Source of the DNA: Rhodospirillum sp047263945
GTDB lineage: Bacteria > Pseudomonadota > Alphaproteobacteria > Rhodospirillales > Rhodospirillaceae
Assembly: GCF_047263945.1 (NCBI RefSeq)
Contig: NZ_JBLAVB010000002.1
Location: 186,001 to 250,000, forward strand
Length of the DNA stretch: 64,000 nucleotides
Direction: 5' to 3'
The notes under the pieces were generated by a model that was not told the DNA's origin, made no database searches, and saw nothing but the letters and a program-made list of their open reading frames with translations. The translations under genes and the position numbers were made by a program. Below, in pieces: positions 24,992 to 33,766 of the stretch (position 1 is its first letter; each line of letters begins with the position of its first letter).

Positions 24992-26497
24992 TTACGATAG
25001 TTGTGCGGTCTTCTCTCGCCGACGCCGCACCGAGGAGGGAATCTTCATCCCTTCCCGATATTTCGCCACCGTCCGACGGGCAATATCTACCCCCTCCGAC
25101 TTCAGGATTTCGACGATGCGATCATCGGAGAGCACCTTCTCCGGGGGTTCTTCATCGATCAGAACCTTGATCCGGTGACGGACGGATTCCGCAGAATGAC
25201 TCTCTGCCCCACCGGAACCCGCAATGGCCTGGGTGAAGAAATACTTCAGTTCATAAAGCCCCCGGGGAGTGGAGATGTATTTGTTACTGGTCACCCGACT
25301 AACCGTGCTTTCGTGCATCTCAATGGCTTCTGCGATGTCCCGTAGGATGAGGGGGCGCAAATGGGAGACGCCGTGGACGAAAAATGCGTCCTGCCGTCGC
25401 ACCATTTCCGCAGCCACTTTCAGGATGGTATTGGCCCGTTGATCCAGGGATTTTACCAACCAATTGGCCGTCGCCAGACTTTCAGAAACGAAGGCCTTGG
25501 TCTGTTTGTCCCCGGTTTTGCTCAGGCGGGCCATGTATCGATTATTGACCAATACCCGAGGCAGGGTCTCGCCGTTCAACTCAACGATCCACCCTCCTTG
25601 GGGGTCAGGTCGCATGAGCACATCAGGGACCACGGGTTGGGACGTGCCGACGTCGAAGCGCAAGGCCGGCTTGGGGTCTAGGGCGCGGATTTCGCCGATC
25701 ATCTCCGATAGGTCTTCGCCATCGACACCGCAAACTTTCAGCAAGGCGGCCATATCCCGTTTGGCAAGAAGCTCCAGATTGTCCAGCAGGGCCTGCATCG
25801 CCGGATCCAGGCGATTCCGATCGGCCAACTGCAGGGCCAGGCACTCCTTGAGGGATCGGGCAAAAAGCCCAGGGGGGTCCATGGACTGCAATCGGGTCAG
25901 GACCTCGGCCACCTGCTCCACAGGACAGCCCAGAGCGTCCGCAGCCTCTTCCAGGGTTCCGGACAGATAACCGGCATCATCCAACAGACCCATCAGGTAT
26001 TGGGCGATCACCCGCCCGACCTGGTCCGGAATATCCACATTGATCTGATCGGTCAGGTGATCGCGCAGGGACAGCCCCTGGACCAGGGTGCCTTCCAGCC
26101 CCCCTTCCCGATCCTCAAAGGACCCGCCACCTCCCGACCCCCACTGGGACCCCGCCTCGAATCCGGCACCGTCATCGCCGCCCCAAGCATCTGCGGGGCC
26201 ACTGTCATCGGCTGCGGTGTTGAAGTCTTGATCCATGGGTGCATCCGAAGCCCCATCGGCCCGAGCATCCATCACCTGAGTATCGCCGCTGTCGGCGCGC
26301 TCCTCCCGTCGGTCCTTTTCCCGTGGGACCTCGGGCCGCTCATCCCTCTCCAATAGGGGATTGCGCTCCATCTCCTGCTCGACGAAGGCTGACAATTCCA
26401 GGTTCGACAATTGCAACAGCTTAATCGCCTGCTGCAATTGCGGCGTCATCACCAACGATTGGGTTTGCCTGAGATCCAGGCGGGGAGCCATTACCAT
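24992..26497 (-). CDS. rpoN: RNA polymerase sigma-54 factor
   Basis: A 501-aa sigma factor for -24/-12 promoters activated by AAA+ enhancer-binding proteins. Region I is glutamine/leucine rich (RQTQSLVMTPQLQQAIKLLQ). An acidic region II spans about 60-130. The C-terminal helix-turn-helix is followed by the RpoN box ARRTVAKYRE (about 473-482). It is 14 bp downstream of lptB, the standard alphaproteobacterial lpt-rpoN order. A matching -24/-12 promoter exists in this window at 63325. Confidence 0.97.
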   Translation of the reverse strand: MVMAPRLDLRQTQSLVMTPQLQQAIKLLQLSNLELSAFVEQEMERNPLLERDERPEVPREKDRREERADSGDTQVMDARADGASDAPMDQDFNTAADDSGPADAWGGDDGAGFEAGSQWGSGGGGSFEDREGGLEGTLVQGLSLRDHLTDQINVDIPDQVGRVIAQYLMGLLDDAGYLSGTLEEAADALGCPVEQVAEVLTRLQSMDPPGLFARSLKECLALQLADRNRLDPAMQALLDNLELLAKRDMAALLKVCGVDGEDLSEMIGEIRALDPKPALRFDVGTSQPVVPDVLMRPDPQGGWIVELNGETLPRVLVNNRYMARLSKTGDKQTKAFVSESLATANWLVKSLDQRANTILKVAAEMVRRQDAFFVHGVSHLRPLILRDIAEAIEMHESTVSRVTSNKYISTPRGLYELKYFFTQAIAGSGGAESHSAESVRHRIKVLIDEEPPEKVLSDDRIVEILKSEGVDIARRTVAKYREGMKIPSSVRRRREKTAQLS

Positions 26498-26510
26498 GGG
26501 TTAGGTCCCG

Positions 26511-27497
26511 TCACAGACTAAACTTTTCCCCCAGGTAGACCCGTCGGACCCCTTCATGGGAGACGATCTCAGAGGGACGTCCCTCCATCATGACCGTTCC
26601 TTCGTGAAGAATATAGGCACGGTCGACGATCTCCAGGGTTTCCCGAACGTTGTGATCCGTGATCAGGACCCCCAAGCCTCTGTCTTTCAAATGGGCGACC
26701 AGATCGCGAATTTCACCAACGGCGATGGGGTCAATGCCCGCCAGGGGTTCATCAAGGAGGATAAAGCCCGGCCGAGAGGCCAGGGCCCGAGCGATTTCCG
26801 CCCGGCGTCGCTCACCACCGGAAAGGGAGAGGGCGGAGCTGTGGCGGAGGTGGGAGATGGAAAACTCATTGAGCAGATCGTCCAACTCCTGGGCACGAAC
26901 CTCGGCGTTGGATTCAACCACCTCCAAAACACCACGCACATTCTCTTCCACGGTCAAGCCGCGAAAAATGGACATTTCCTGGGGCAAGTAGCCAATTCCC
27001 AAGCGGGCACGTTGGTACATCGGCAACCCCGTAACCTCGCGCCCGTCCAGATAGATGGCCCCGGCATCGGGATTGATCAAGCCAGTAACACAGTAGAAGC
27101 AGGTGGTTTTGCCCGCTCCATTCGGTCCCAGAAGGCCCACCGCCTCACCCCGCTGAACGGAGACGGACACATCTCGCAGGACCTGACGCCGCTTGAACCG
27201 CTTGCCGATCCCCAGGGCCACCAACCCCATGTTGTCCAATTCGGACCGGCTGGGCCGGTGACTTCCAAGCTGAGTGGACGGAAGGATGGCGGTGCTCCGG
27301 TGCGCCCGAACCTCTGAATCGCGGCTGTCGGAATAAACCTCGTCCGAAGAGGTCAATGCGGGGACATTGCCCGATCCAAGCCCCCGTTCAACGGACCGTT
27401 TGCCCTTGGCCCCCTCTCCCTTGGACAAACCAAACAGCCGGGCAAGCCCCCCCCCCTTACCGCTCTTCGCGGACCGCTTGGTTCCCGACATACTCAT
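26511..27497 (-). CDS. lptB: LPS export ABC transporter ATP-binding protein
   Basis: The ATPase that powers the LptB2FGC complex, extracting lipopolysaccharide from the inner membrane. Walker A GPNGAGKT (124-131), Q-loop PQEMSIF, signature LSGGERRR, Walker B FILLDEP and switch His in ITDHNVRE are all intact. The ABC domain starts near Met90. The first 89 residues are a basic, low-complexity extension not usual in LptB. The start codon overlaps the lptA stop (ATGA), supporting the long form, although translation from Met90 would give a normal-size LptB. Confidence 0.95.
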   Translation of the reverse strand: MSMSGTKRSAKSGKGGGLARLFGLSKGEGAKGKRSVERGLGSGNVPALTSSDEVYSDSRDSEVRAHRSTAILPSTQLGSHRPSRSELDNMGLVALGIGKRFKRRQVLRDVSVSVQRGEAVGLLGPNGAGKTTCFYCVTGLINPDAGAIYLDGREVTGLPMYQRARLGIGYLPQEMSIFRGLTVEENVRGVLEVVESNAEVRAQELDDLLNEFSISHLRHSSALSLSGGERRRAEIARALASRPGFILLDEPLAGIDPIAVGEIRDLVAHLKDRGLGVLITDHNVRETLEIVDRAYILHEGTVMMEGRPSEIVSHEGVRRVYLGEKFSL

Positions 27498-28465
27498 TGT
27501 TTCTTCTCCTGCGTCCCACCACCCAGTAGCCCACTGGATCCACTGCCAATTCCCTCGGAGGAGTTGAACAAAGCACGGGTCCGTCCTTTGCCATCGCTGA
27601 ACAGGCGACTGACCCCGGTCCGCATGTTGACCGTCGCCCGGTTGCCGCTCATCTGCTGGTCTGCCGTGGTTATGGTCACATCCCCCAAAATCGTCGCCTC
27701 TCCCGTGGCAGGGTCATAAGTGGCCTCATCGCCGCGGATCACATCTTCGTTGGTCACGACCACCACGTTTCCGACCGCCGTCATGACCTTAACCCGGGAT
27801 TGCCCTCCACCTGGAGCAGCCATACTCACCCCAGCTCCCCCCTTCTTGGACGACGACGATGCGTTCGGCACGGGGGGATCCTCGGTCTCGTCCTTGAAAT
27901 AGGCTGTCAGAATATCTGCTGAAATGGTCTGACCGGATTCTTTCTGAGTGGACACGGCATTGCCCCGGGCCACCGCCAGATCCCGCGCCTCCCAGTATTC
28001 CAAGCTATCCCGAGCGGTCACAATATCCGTGGTCGTCTCCATGCGCAGGTTGTCCCCGGTCAGCCACATGACATGCCGCTCCATGTCCCGCACCGCCTTG
28101 TCGCCCGTGATGGTCTGATCGGGCATCAGGATGCGCACGTGACCCAGAGCTTCCATGCGATAAACATCAGACCCCGAAGAGGTCCCGTCGTCGCTTTCCG
28201 TCGGGCGGTAACGAGCGATCAATCTGTCAGCGTAGACCTCACTGGTCCCCTGGATGGCTGCGGCATTGCCGTTCGCAATATACAGCCCCTCATCCCGTCG
28301 CCATTCGATGCCATCATCGGCGAAGACTTCAAGCGGCTCGCCACCGGCCGTCTGGCCCATCGCCGATCCCGCGAGGCCCACCACACTCGCCAGCAGGAGA
28401 ACGCCGATACCCCAGACACCTCGACCGAGCCGTCCCTGGCCCAGGCCAGTTTCCCTTTTTATCAT
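27494..28465 (-). CDS. lptA: LPS transport periplasmic protein LptA
   Basis: A periplasmic OstA-fold bridge protein that carries LPS from LptC to LptD. A signal peptide (WGIGVLLLASVVGLAGSAMG) is followed by the beta-jellyroll repeats (IEWRRDEGLYIANGNAAAIQ ...). A low-complexity serine/lysine/glycine insert lies near the middle, and the tail ends GGGTQEKKQ. ATG 28465 (323 aa) follows GGGAGAAAT. An alternative GTG at 28501 overlaps the lptC stop as GTGA and would add 12 residues; both are plausible. Longer than the typical 170-200 aa, as often seen in alphaproteobacteria. Confidence 0.92.
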   Translation of the reverse strand: MIKRETGLGQGRLGRGVWGIGVLLLASVVGLAGSAMGQTAGGEPLEVFADDGIEWRRDEGLYIANGNAAAIQGTSEVYADRLIARYRPTESDDGTSSGSDVYRMEALGHVRILMPDQTITGDKAVRDMERHVMWLTGDNLRMETTTDIVTARDSLEYWEARDLAVARGNAVSTQKESGQTISADILTAYFKDETEDPPVPNASSSSKKGGAGVSMAAPGGGQSRVKVMTAVGNVVVVTNEDVIRGDEATYDPATGEATILGDVTITTADQQMSGNRATVNMRTGVSRLFSDGKGRTRALFNSSEGIGSGSSGLLGGGTQEKKQ

Positions 28466-28497
28466 AGGGTTATTTCTCCCTGGCAGTCCAACTCTTC

Positions 28498-29280
28498 TCA
28501 CTTCGTGCCCCCTTCTTCGGCGGCATCCGAGCCGCCGCCCATTGAGAGGCCCGCAGATTTGGCATCATGCAAAACCAAGTGGGACTTACCCCGGAAAACA
28601 ATCACATCGCCCCCTTCCGTGACATCAAATCCGGATAAGGAGGTGATTTCCATGCCATCCCCTTGTCCCTTGACCGGCTCCTCGCCAAAGGCGTGATCGT
28701 TGTCCATGAGGATGAAGGCTCGGGCTGTCTCGAACTGAAAGCCATCATCGCGGTAGAGCATCACGTCGTGTTCCAGCTCCACCCGCTGATTTCCATCGGT
28801 GAGATAGCCAAGATCGCTGGTCACGGACATCCAACGGCCTGTACTTTGGACAATATCACCCTTGGGATTGGTCAGCTTCATACGGTCCGTCCCATCGCCC
28901 ATTTCCGTGGCAATATCCGCTGTCACCGTAAAGGGCTGATTGTCGTCATCGACACCGATATAGCGCGGGTTGATCACACTTCCCAAATCCGCCTGACCCC
29001 GGTCCAGGGTCATGAATTCCACCGAGAGGCTCTCCGTCCGCTCCGTGAGATTCGGCCACGCGAGCACGGCCCCAAGCAAAACAGCCGCCAAACTTGGCAA
29101 GAGCAGCTTCATACCGACAACAAATCGACTGTAGCTCCGGACAGCCTCCGCCCGCCGTTGCCCCTGCTCCATACTCAGGCTCGGCAGACCGGACGCCCCC
29201 CTTACCTTGGGCAGCCCCCTCGTCACCACCAACGGCCGGAACGAGGATCCACTGGGGGGAGGAGTAGATCCGCCCGTCAT
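28498..29280 (-). CDS. lptC: LPS export system protein LptC
   Basis: A 260-aa bitopic inner-membrane protein that passes LPS from LptFG to LptA. The transmembrane helix is about residues 63-81 (LLLPSLAAVLLGAVLAW), followed by a periplasmic beta-jellyroll with NPRYIGVDDDNQPFTVTAD and an LEHDVMLYRDDGFQFET segment. The ATG at 29280 overlaps the kdsD stop (ATGA). Part of the kdsD-lptC-lptA-lptB-rpoN series with overlapping or near-overlapping junctions. Confidence 0.93.
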   Translation of the reverse strand: MTGGSTPPPSGSSFRPLVVTRGLPKVRGASGLPSLSMEQGQRRAEAVRSYSRFVVGMKLLLPSLAAVLLGAVLAWPNLTERTESLSVEFMTLDRGQADLGSVINPRYIGVDDDNQPFTVTADIATEMGDGTDRMKLTNPKGDIVQSTGRWMSVTSDLGYLTDGNQRVELEHDVMLYRDDGFQFETARAFILMDNDHAFGEEPVKGQGDGMEITSLSGFDVTEGGDVIVFRGKSHLVLHDAKSAGLSMGGGSDAAEEGGTK

Positions 29281-30308
29281 GCAAGCCCCGCGCGCAAGCA
29301 ATCGTGAAGATGGAGGAATCCCGCCGGACGACCTTCGCCGTCCAGGGCGAACAAGCCTGTGATACTGCTCTGGTTCATCAAACGCAGCCCCTCAACAGCC
29401 AGGACACCGGCGGATATAGTCTTCGGTGCCGGTGTCATGACCGCACCCGCCGTCAGGGACAGAAGACCGTTCTTCATATGCCGACGAAGATCGCCATCGG
29501 TAATGATCCCCCGCAGGCGTCCCTGCCCATCGATAACACCGGCACAACCAAGGCTTTTGGCACTCATGGTCAGGATGACCTCCGACATGGGCTCGGCACC
29601 GGTGACCAAAGGCAAATCGCCCGCAGCGCGCATAAGGTCAGAAACCTTCAACAACTTGCGGCCCAATTGACCGCCGGGATGAAACACCCGAAAATCACTG
29701 GCGGTGAATCCCCGGCGCTCCAAGAGGGTCACGGCCAAGGCATCCCCCAGAGCCATCATCGCCGTGGTCGACGTGGTCGGGGCGAGACCATGGGGACAGG
29801 CCTCTTCCAGGGTCGGCAAAACAAGAGACACGTCCGCAGCATCGGACAGAGTGCTGGGCGCCCGCCCTGTGATAGATACCAGCGCCAAGCCGAAACGGCG
29901 GGTATAAGCCACCAAATCAGCCAGTTCGGGTGTCTCTCCAGAATTGGATAGGGCGATCACCGCATCACCTCGGCCAATCATGCCAAGGTCGCCGTGACTG
30001 GCCTCGGCAGGATGAACGAAAAAGGCCGACGATCCCGTTGATGCCAAGGTCGCGGCGATTTTTTTTGCCACATGCCCACTTTTCCCCATGCCAGACACGA
30101 TGACCTTGCCAGGCCGGTCAGCCAACAGGTCCACCGCAGCGCTGAAGGCACCGTCCAGGCTTTCAGACAGGTCCCGCAGGGCCGCTGCCTCCGTCTCCAA
30201 GACGCGGCGCGCGGTAAGGATTGCGGACCCCGACCCGATCGAAGACGCGTCAGCGGTTGTGGGCTGTTGAGGAGATCCGCTGTCTTTGACGGTGTAGGTG
30301 GTGTTCAT
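29277..30308 (-). CDS. kdsD: Arabinose-5-phosphate isomerase (KpsF/GutQ family)
   Basis: A 343-aa enzyme converting ribulose 5-phosphate to arabinose 5-phosphate for Kdo synthesis. A SIS domain (about 55-190) includes VIVSGMGKSGHVAKKIAATL and ALSNSGETPELADL; two CBS domains follow (from ADLPLVTGAEPMSEVILTMS to the end). The start at 30308 (MNTTYTVKDS) is chosen since the frame upstream to 30824 overlaps the RNase D gene region and shows no protein character. It heads the lpt operon, linking Kdo supply to LPS export. Confidence 0.94.
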   Translation of the reverse strand: MNTTYTVKDSGSPQQPTTADASSIGSGSAILTARRVLETEAAALRDLSESLDGAFSAAVDLLADRPGKVIVSGMGKSGHVAKKIAATLASTGSSAFFVHPAEASHGDLGMIGRGDAVIALSNSGETPELADLVAYTRRFGLALVSITGRAPSTLSDAADVSLVLPTLEEACPHGLAPTTSTTAMMALGDALAVTLLERRGFTASDFRVFHPGGQLGRKLLKVSDLMRAAGDLPLVTGAEPMSEVILTMSAKSLGCAGVIDGQGRLRGIITDGDLRRHMKNGLLSLTAGAVMTPAPKTISAGVLAVEGLRLMNQSSITGLFALDGEGRPAGFLHLHDCLRAGLA

Positions 30309-30696
30309 GGACGAACGCAAGCCTTCCTCGATCTCTTCCGAAACCGAAACCGGCTCGGATCCCCGCTTCCCCGGACCACCGGGTCCGCACGGGTACTGCT
30401 GTTGGGGCGCGACACCAAAAAGCCGAAAGGTCAGACCTTGGTCAAGCCCGGCATTCTGACCCGATCCCGTGTCGTGATCATGGCATGATTCATGAACGGG
30501 ATATACTCCGAGAGGTTTAGCCCGAAGCACCCCTGCGAAGCAAGACAACCAATTCGGATAGGGCAGCCGAAAGAGCGCATTCAGGCGGTGCCAGAAACAC
30601 GGTCCGTTGATCGAAGGCCAAATCCCGAAATGATGGCTTCGTCTTTCTGCATCAATGATCCAAGCTCGGGGCAAAGCCTTTGCTTGGACCGATGCA
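30309..30696. other. rnd-kdsD intergenic region
   Basis: 388 bp between two same-strand genes. Its right end carries the stem-loop at 30648-30696. The rest shows no gene; it likely holds the kdsD/lpt operon promoter. Confidence 0.5.
30648..30696 (-). terminator. Stem-loop directly after RNase D gene
   Basis: TGCATC-(5)-TCCAAGC ... GCTTGGA-(3)-GATGCA forms a 13-bp interrupted stem that ends at the base next to the rnd stop codon. No long T tract follows, so it may be a transcript-protecting or weak terminator structure. Confidence 0.45.
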
Positions 30697-31326
30697 TCAG
30701 TGGCTGAACAGATCCGGGGCCAGATCCCCTCCGAAATCCAACAGGTCCAGACGCGCCCTTGTGGGCAGGAAGCGGAAACACTCCTGAGCCAACTCCAGCC
30801 TCCCTTCCCGCTCCAATAGACCATTCAGCCGGTCCCGCAGGGCATGGAGATGAAGAACGTCACTGGCGGCGTAAGTCAATTGTTCCGGACTTAAGGTTTC
30901 GGCACCCCAATCACTGGTTTGCTGCTGCTTGGAGATATCGACACCCAGCAGATCCTTGCACAGGGATTTCAGCCCATGGCTGTCCGTGCTGGTCCGGCAA
31001 AGCTTGCTGGCAATCTTCGTGCAATAGACCGGCTCGCACAGCACCCCCAGCCAATGATAAAGTGACGCGATATCGAAACGACCATAATGCATGATCTTTG
31101 GAATGGTGTTGTCTGCCAGTAAAGCCTTCAGATTCGGCGCGTTCAGATCTCTATTCAGATGAACCACATGGGCCACACCATCACCACCGGACAGCTGGGC
31201 GACACAGAGCCGGTCCCGATGCACCCGCAATCCCATGGTTTCCGTATCGATGGCGATTCCGTCGGGAAAGGACAAACCCGGGGGCAGATCGCCCCGATGG
31301 TATTCAATTTTCGGCGCGGCGGTCAT
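30697..31326 (-). CDS. rnd: Ribonuclease D-like 3'-5' exonuclease
   Basis: A 209-aa DEDD-family exonuclease without the HRDC domains of classical RNase D. ExoI motif AIDTETMGL gives Asp27 and Glu29; ExoII is near MHYGRFDIASLY; ExoIII is LTYAASDVLHLHALRDRL. It should trim structured RNAs such as tRNA precursors. A short form beside kdsD/lpt genes is common in alphaproteobacteria. The ATG at 31326 is the first in the frame. Two tRNA-Leu genes lie just upstream on the same strand. Confidence 0.9.
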   Translation of the reverse strand: MTAAPKIEYHRGDLPPGLSFPDGIAIDTETMGLRVHRDRLCVAQLSGGDGVAHVVHLNRDLNAPNLKALLADNTIPKIMHYGRFDIASLYHWLGVLCEPVYCTKIASKLCRTSTDSHGLKSLCKDLLGVDISKQQQTSDWGAETLSPEQLTYAASDVLHLHALRDRLNGLLEREGRLELAQECFRFLPTRARLDLLDFGGDLAPDLFSH

Positions 31327-31453
31327 GGACGGCTTCCTGAGGGGTCATGGAGGGGACGAAACAACGAGTGAAACAGAAAAGCACATATATCACCACCGTC
31401 AGCCCCGTGAGGGGCCGACGGGCGGCGACTGGAAGATAAACTGTAATTGGGAT

Positions 31454-31540
31454 TGGTGCCCAGGAGAAGACTCGAACTTCCACGACCTTTCGGCCACAGG
31501 TACCTGAAACCTGCGCGTCTACCAATTCCGCCACCTGGGC
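31454..31540 (-). tRNA. tRNA-Leu (anticodon CAG), copy 1
   Basis: The reverse complement GCCCAGGTGGCGGAATTGGT starts an 87-nt class II tRNA: acceptor GCCCAGG/CCTGGGC, anticodon stem CAGGT/ACCTG with loop TTCAGGT (anticodon CAG), a long variable arm (GTGGCCGAAAGGTCGTG), T arm GTTCGAGTC and encoded CCA. Identical to copy 2. Confidence 0.95.
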
Positions 31541-31717
31541 TTAGGCTGCGTTACTCGGCAGGGAGCGACTAAGTAAAGGGCCGACCCGACCCTGTAAAGG
31601 GAAATTCGAGCGTGCCTATCAAATTCCTGCGGACCGGACCCAAACCCCAGAAACGACGAAGCCGGATCCCTCAGGATCCGGCTGTCGACTGCGTCGGAAC
31701 AAAACCAATTCGAGAAT

Positions 31718-31804
31718 TGGTGCCCAGGAGAAGACTCGAACTTCCACGACCTTTCGGCCACAGGTACCTGAAACCTGCGCGTCTACCAATTCCGCCACCT
31801 GGGC
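31718..31804 (-). tRNA. tRNA-Leu (anticodon CAG), copy 2
   Basis: Identical over all 87 nt to 31454-31540. The 5' flanks also match (TTAGGCTGCGTT-CTCGGCAGGGAGCGA with one substitution in between), so the duplication included upstream sequence that may contain the promoter. CTG is normally a heavily used leucine codon in GC-rich genomes, which fits keeping two copies. Confidence 0.95.
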
Positions 31805-32064
31805 TTAGGCTGCGTTGCTCGGCAGGGAGCGAGTAATTACTGCTCTGGTCGGTCGCTGTAAAGTGAAAAAGGGAGGAAGCCAAAAAAAATTTACCCTTCC
31901 CACGAAAACACGCGCTTAAACCGCTCTCATCCTCCCTTCCCATCGCCCATACGCGTTGCGTTTGCCCCCTTCCTGTGGCAGGTTCCGAACAACCCTTTAT
32001 GCCCTCTGGGCCGGAGGGGGCTTATTCGTTTTTCATCGATGACCGATTAGGGGAGGGGACGAGG

Positions 32065-33093
32065 ATGCAAGGCCGCGTCGTCACGGTATTCGGGGGCTCC
32101 GGCTCCATCGGCAGGCAGCTCGTGGCCCTCTTGGCCGACAAGGGCGCCCGGGTGCGCGTCGCCGTACGCGACACAGAGGGAGCCCTGTTCTTGAAGCCCC
32201 TGGGACAGTTGGGGCAGATCGCCCCCACCTCCGCGTCGGTCACCAATATGGAGTCGGTCAAACGCGCCGTAGAGGGCGCTGACATGGTGGTCAACCTGGT
32301 GGGAATCCTGGCAGAAAGCGGCCGACGGACCTTCCAGGCCATCCATGTGGACGGAGCAGCCAATGTGGCGAAGGCCTCTGCGGCAGCCGGGGTCAAGACC
32401 CTCATCCACATGTCTGCCCTGGGTGCCGACGAGAAGAGTTCTTCCAAATACGGACAGAGCAAGGCCAAAGGCGAAGCCGCGGTGAAGGCTGCTTTCCCAA
32501 GCGCCACCATCCTGCGGCCCAGCGTGGTCTTCGGCCCCGACGACGGCTTCTTCAACCTGTTCGCTGGCCTGACCCGCTTTGTTCCGGCCCTGCCCTATTT
32601 CACCCGGGACGGCTTTAAGCTGGTCAAGCGGGAAGATGGCAGCTTCGCCCTGGACCTGGGCGGCACCGGAGGCCCCAAGTTCCAGCCGGTCTATGTGGGC
32701 GACGTGGCCGAAGCCATGCTCCGGATGCTCGAGATGCCCGCAGCAAAAGGGAAGACCTACGAATTGGGCGGCCCGAAGATCTACTCCATGAAGGAAGTCA
32801 TGGAATTGGTCGTGGGTGAGACCCAGCACAAGATGCCTGTGGTCCCCCTGCCTTTCGTGGTCGCTAAGATTCAGGGTGCCCTGATGGGCCTGCTGCCCAA
32901 ACCCATGCTGACCAGTGACCAGGTGGCGATGATGGAAACGGACAATGTTGTCTCCGGCGTCCAGCCCGGTTTGGCAGACCTGGGGATCGAGGCCCAGGCT
33001 TGTGAGCCCATCCTTCCGACCTATCTGAACCGTTATCGCTCGATCCACCGTCATATGATCCTGCGAGGCAACGGATCCGTGCCCCGGGGGTAA
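32065..33093 (+). CDS. NDUFA9-like NAD(P)-binding protein (atypical SDR)
   Basis: A 342-aa Rossmann-fold protein of the extended/atypical SDR type. The nucleotide-binding motif is VVTVFGGSGSIGRQL (about 5-19), with VNLVGIL and YGQSKAKGEAAV further on. Bacterial members resemble the complex I accessory subunit NDUFA9 and often bind NADPH or have chaperone-like roles; catalysis is not certain. The ATG at 32065 follows GGGGAGGGGACGAGG; a longer GTG-started frame to 31975 lacks support. It ends at a strong terminator. Confidence 0.87.
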   Translation: MQGRVVTVFGGSGSIGRQLVALLADKGARVRVAVRDTEGALFLKPLGQLGQIAPTSASVTNMESVKRAVEGADMVVNLVGILAESGRRTFQAIHVDGAANVAKASAAAGVKTLIHMSALGADEKSSSKYGQSKAKGEAAVKAAFPSATILRPSVVFGPDDGFFNLFAGLTRFVPALPYFTRDGFKLVKREDGSFALDLGGTGGPKFQPVYVGDVAEAMLRMLEMPAAKGKTYELGGPKIYSMKEVMELVVGETQHKMPVVPLPFVVAKIQGALMGLLPKPMLTSDQVAMMETDNVVSGVQPGLADLGIEAQACEPILPTYLNRYRSIHRHMILRGNGSVPRG

Positions 33094-33111
33094 ACTCCGG
33101 TCTTCAGGCAA

Positions 33112-33147
33112 AAAAAACGGGACGCCCCCACGGTGCGTCCCGTTTTT
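33112..33147 (+). terminator. Rho-independent terminator
   Basis: A perfect 11-bp stem AAACGGGACGC / GCGTCCCGTTT with a 9-nt loop is followed by further Ts, 20 bp after the stop of the NDUFA9-like gene. The A run on the left also makes it usable on the minus strand. Confidence 0.9.
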
Positions 33148-33189
33148 GTTTGGGCGATGGCCCCAACCCCAATTTTTTTTGTGAAAATA

Positions 33190-33330
33190 ATACCAAGGTG
33201 CGGTGAGTTTGCCTCACCGCACCTTGGAAGCGGCCAAGTGGCCGCCGCGCCTTATGGCGCGTAAAAGCCCGCCTGGCGTTTGAACGCAAGAAAAGCGGCG
33301 TGGGGTTTGAACCCGCGCCGCTTGGTATAA
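33190..33330 (+). repeat. R5 repeat, complete copy
   Basis: Starts ATACCAAGGTGCGGTGAG and ends GCCGCTTGGTATAA. Nearly identical along its length to 21031-21174, including the three internal short hairpins. It is joined directly to an R1 fragment at 33331. Confidence 0.85.
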
Positions 33331-33420
33331 GTGCCTGGAGTCTGGGGCCTTTCGGCCCCAGTGCGGGACGAGGCAAAGCCCCCTGGCGGGAAAGCACTCC
33401 CCCGTCAGGTCTCCGTCAGG
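33331..33420 (+). repeat. R1 repeat, partial copy
   Basis: Contains TCTGGGGCC-TTTC-GGCCCCAG and GGACGAGGCAAAGCCCC-TGGCGGGAAA as in complete R1 copies. It lacks both terminal GTACACGACAG repeats. The R5-R1 junction also occurs, in opposite order, at 18764/18765. Confidence 0.6.
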
Positions 33421-33766
33421 GGCTGGCCCCATACTCCGTCTGAAGCATGGGCAGCAAGAGCCCTATCGCACCATATGCGCCTCGATTGAGATCGGTCGGG
33501 GCCGATGATAGAGACGGAGGTCACGGTGGGAGGACCAGTGGGAGTGGAGGGGGTGGTTGCGATCATCGCTCTCCCGATTGCAATCGGACTGGCTATCTTG
33601 GTGACGTCAATGGCCCTGGTGGTCATTCGCGCAAAACGAATGGTGCCAGGAACCACCCTTCCGGCGGCCATACGGGTTGCCTGGATGCTCTCTCTCGCGA
33701 TCATAACGGCGTTGTGGATGTCCAGGGAGACCCGCGACAGACCGCGTCATCGCGTTTGACGACTCA
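33421..33766. other. Unassigned stretch between repeats
   Basis: 345 bp between R1 copies. A plus-strand 84-codon frame (33505-33759) would encode two hydrophobic segments (VVAIIALPIAIGLAILV and WMLSLAIITALW), but the overlapping minus frame 33405-33704 is equally open and neither has a strong ribosome site. I leave it unassigned. Confidence 0.4.

Noticed and set aside
21031..33330. R5/R1 repeats as a CRISPR array
   Set aside because: Copies are kilobases apart, 140 bp long and without regularly spaced unique spacers.
33505..33759. 84-codon frame with two hydrophobic segments between R1 copies
   Set aside because: It overlaps an equally open minus-strand frame, lacks a good ribosome site and is surrounded by repeats.
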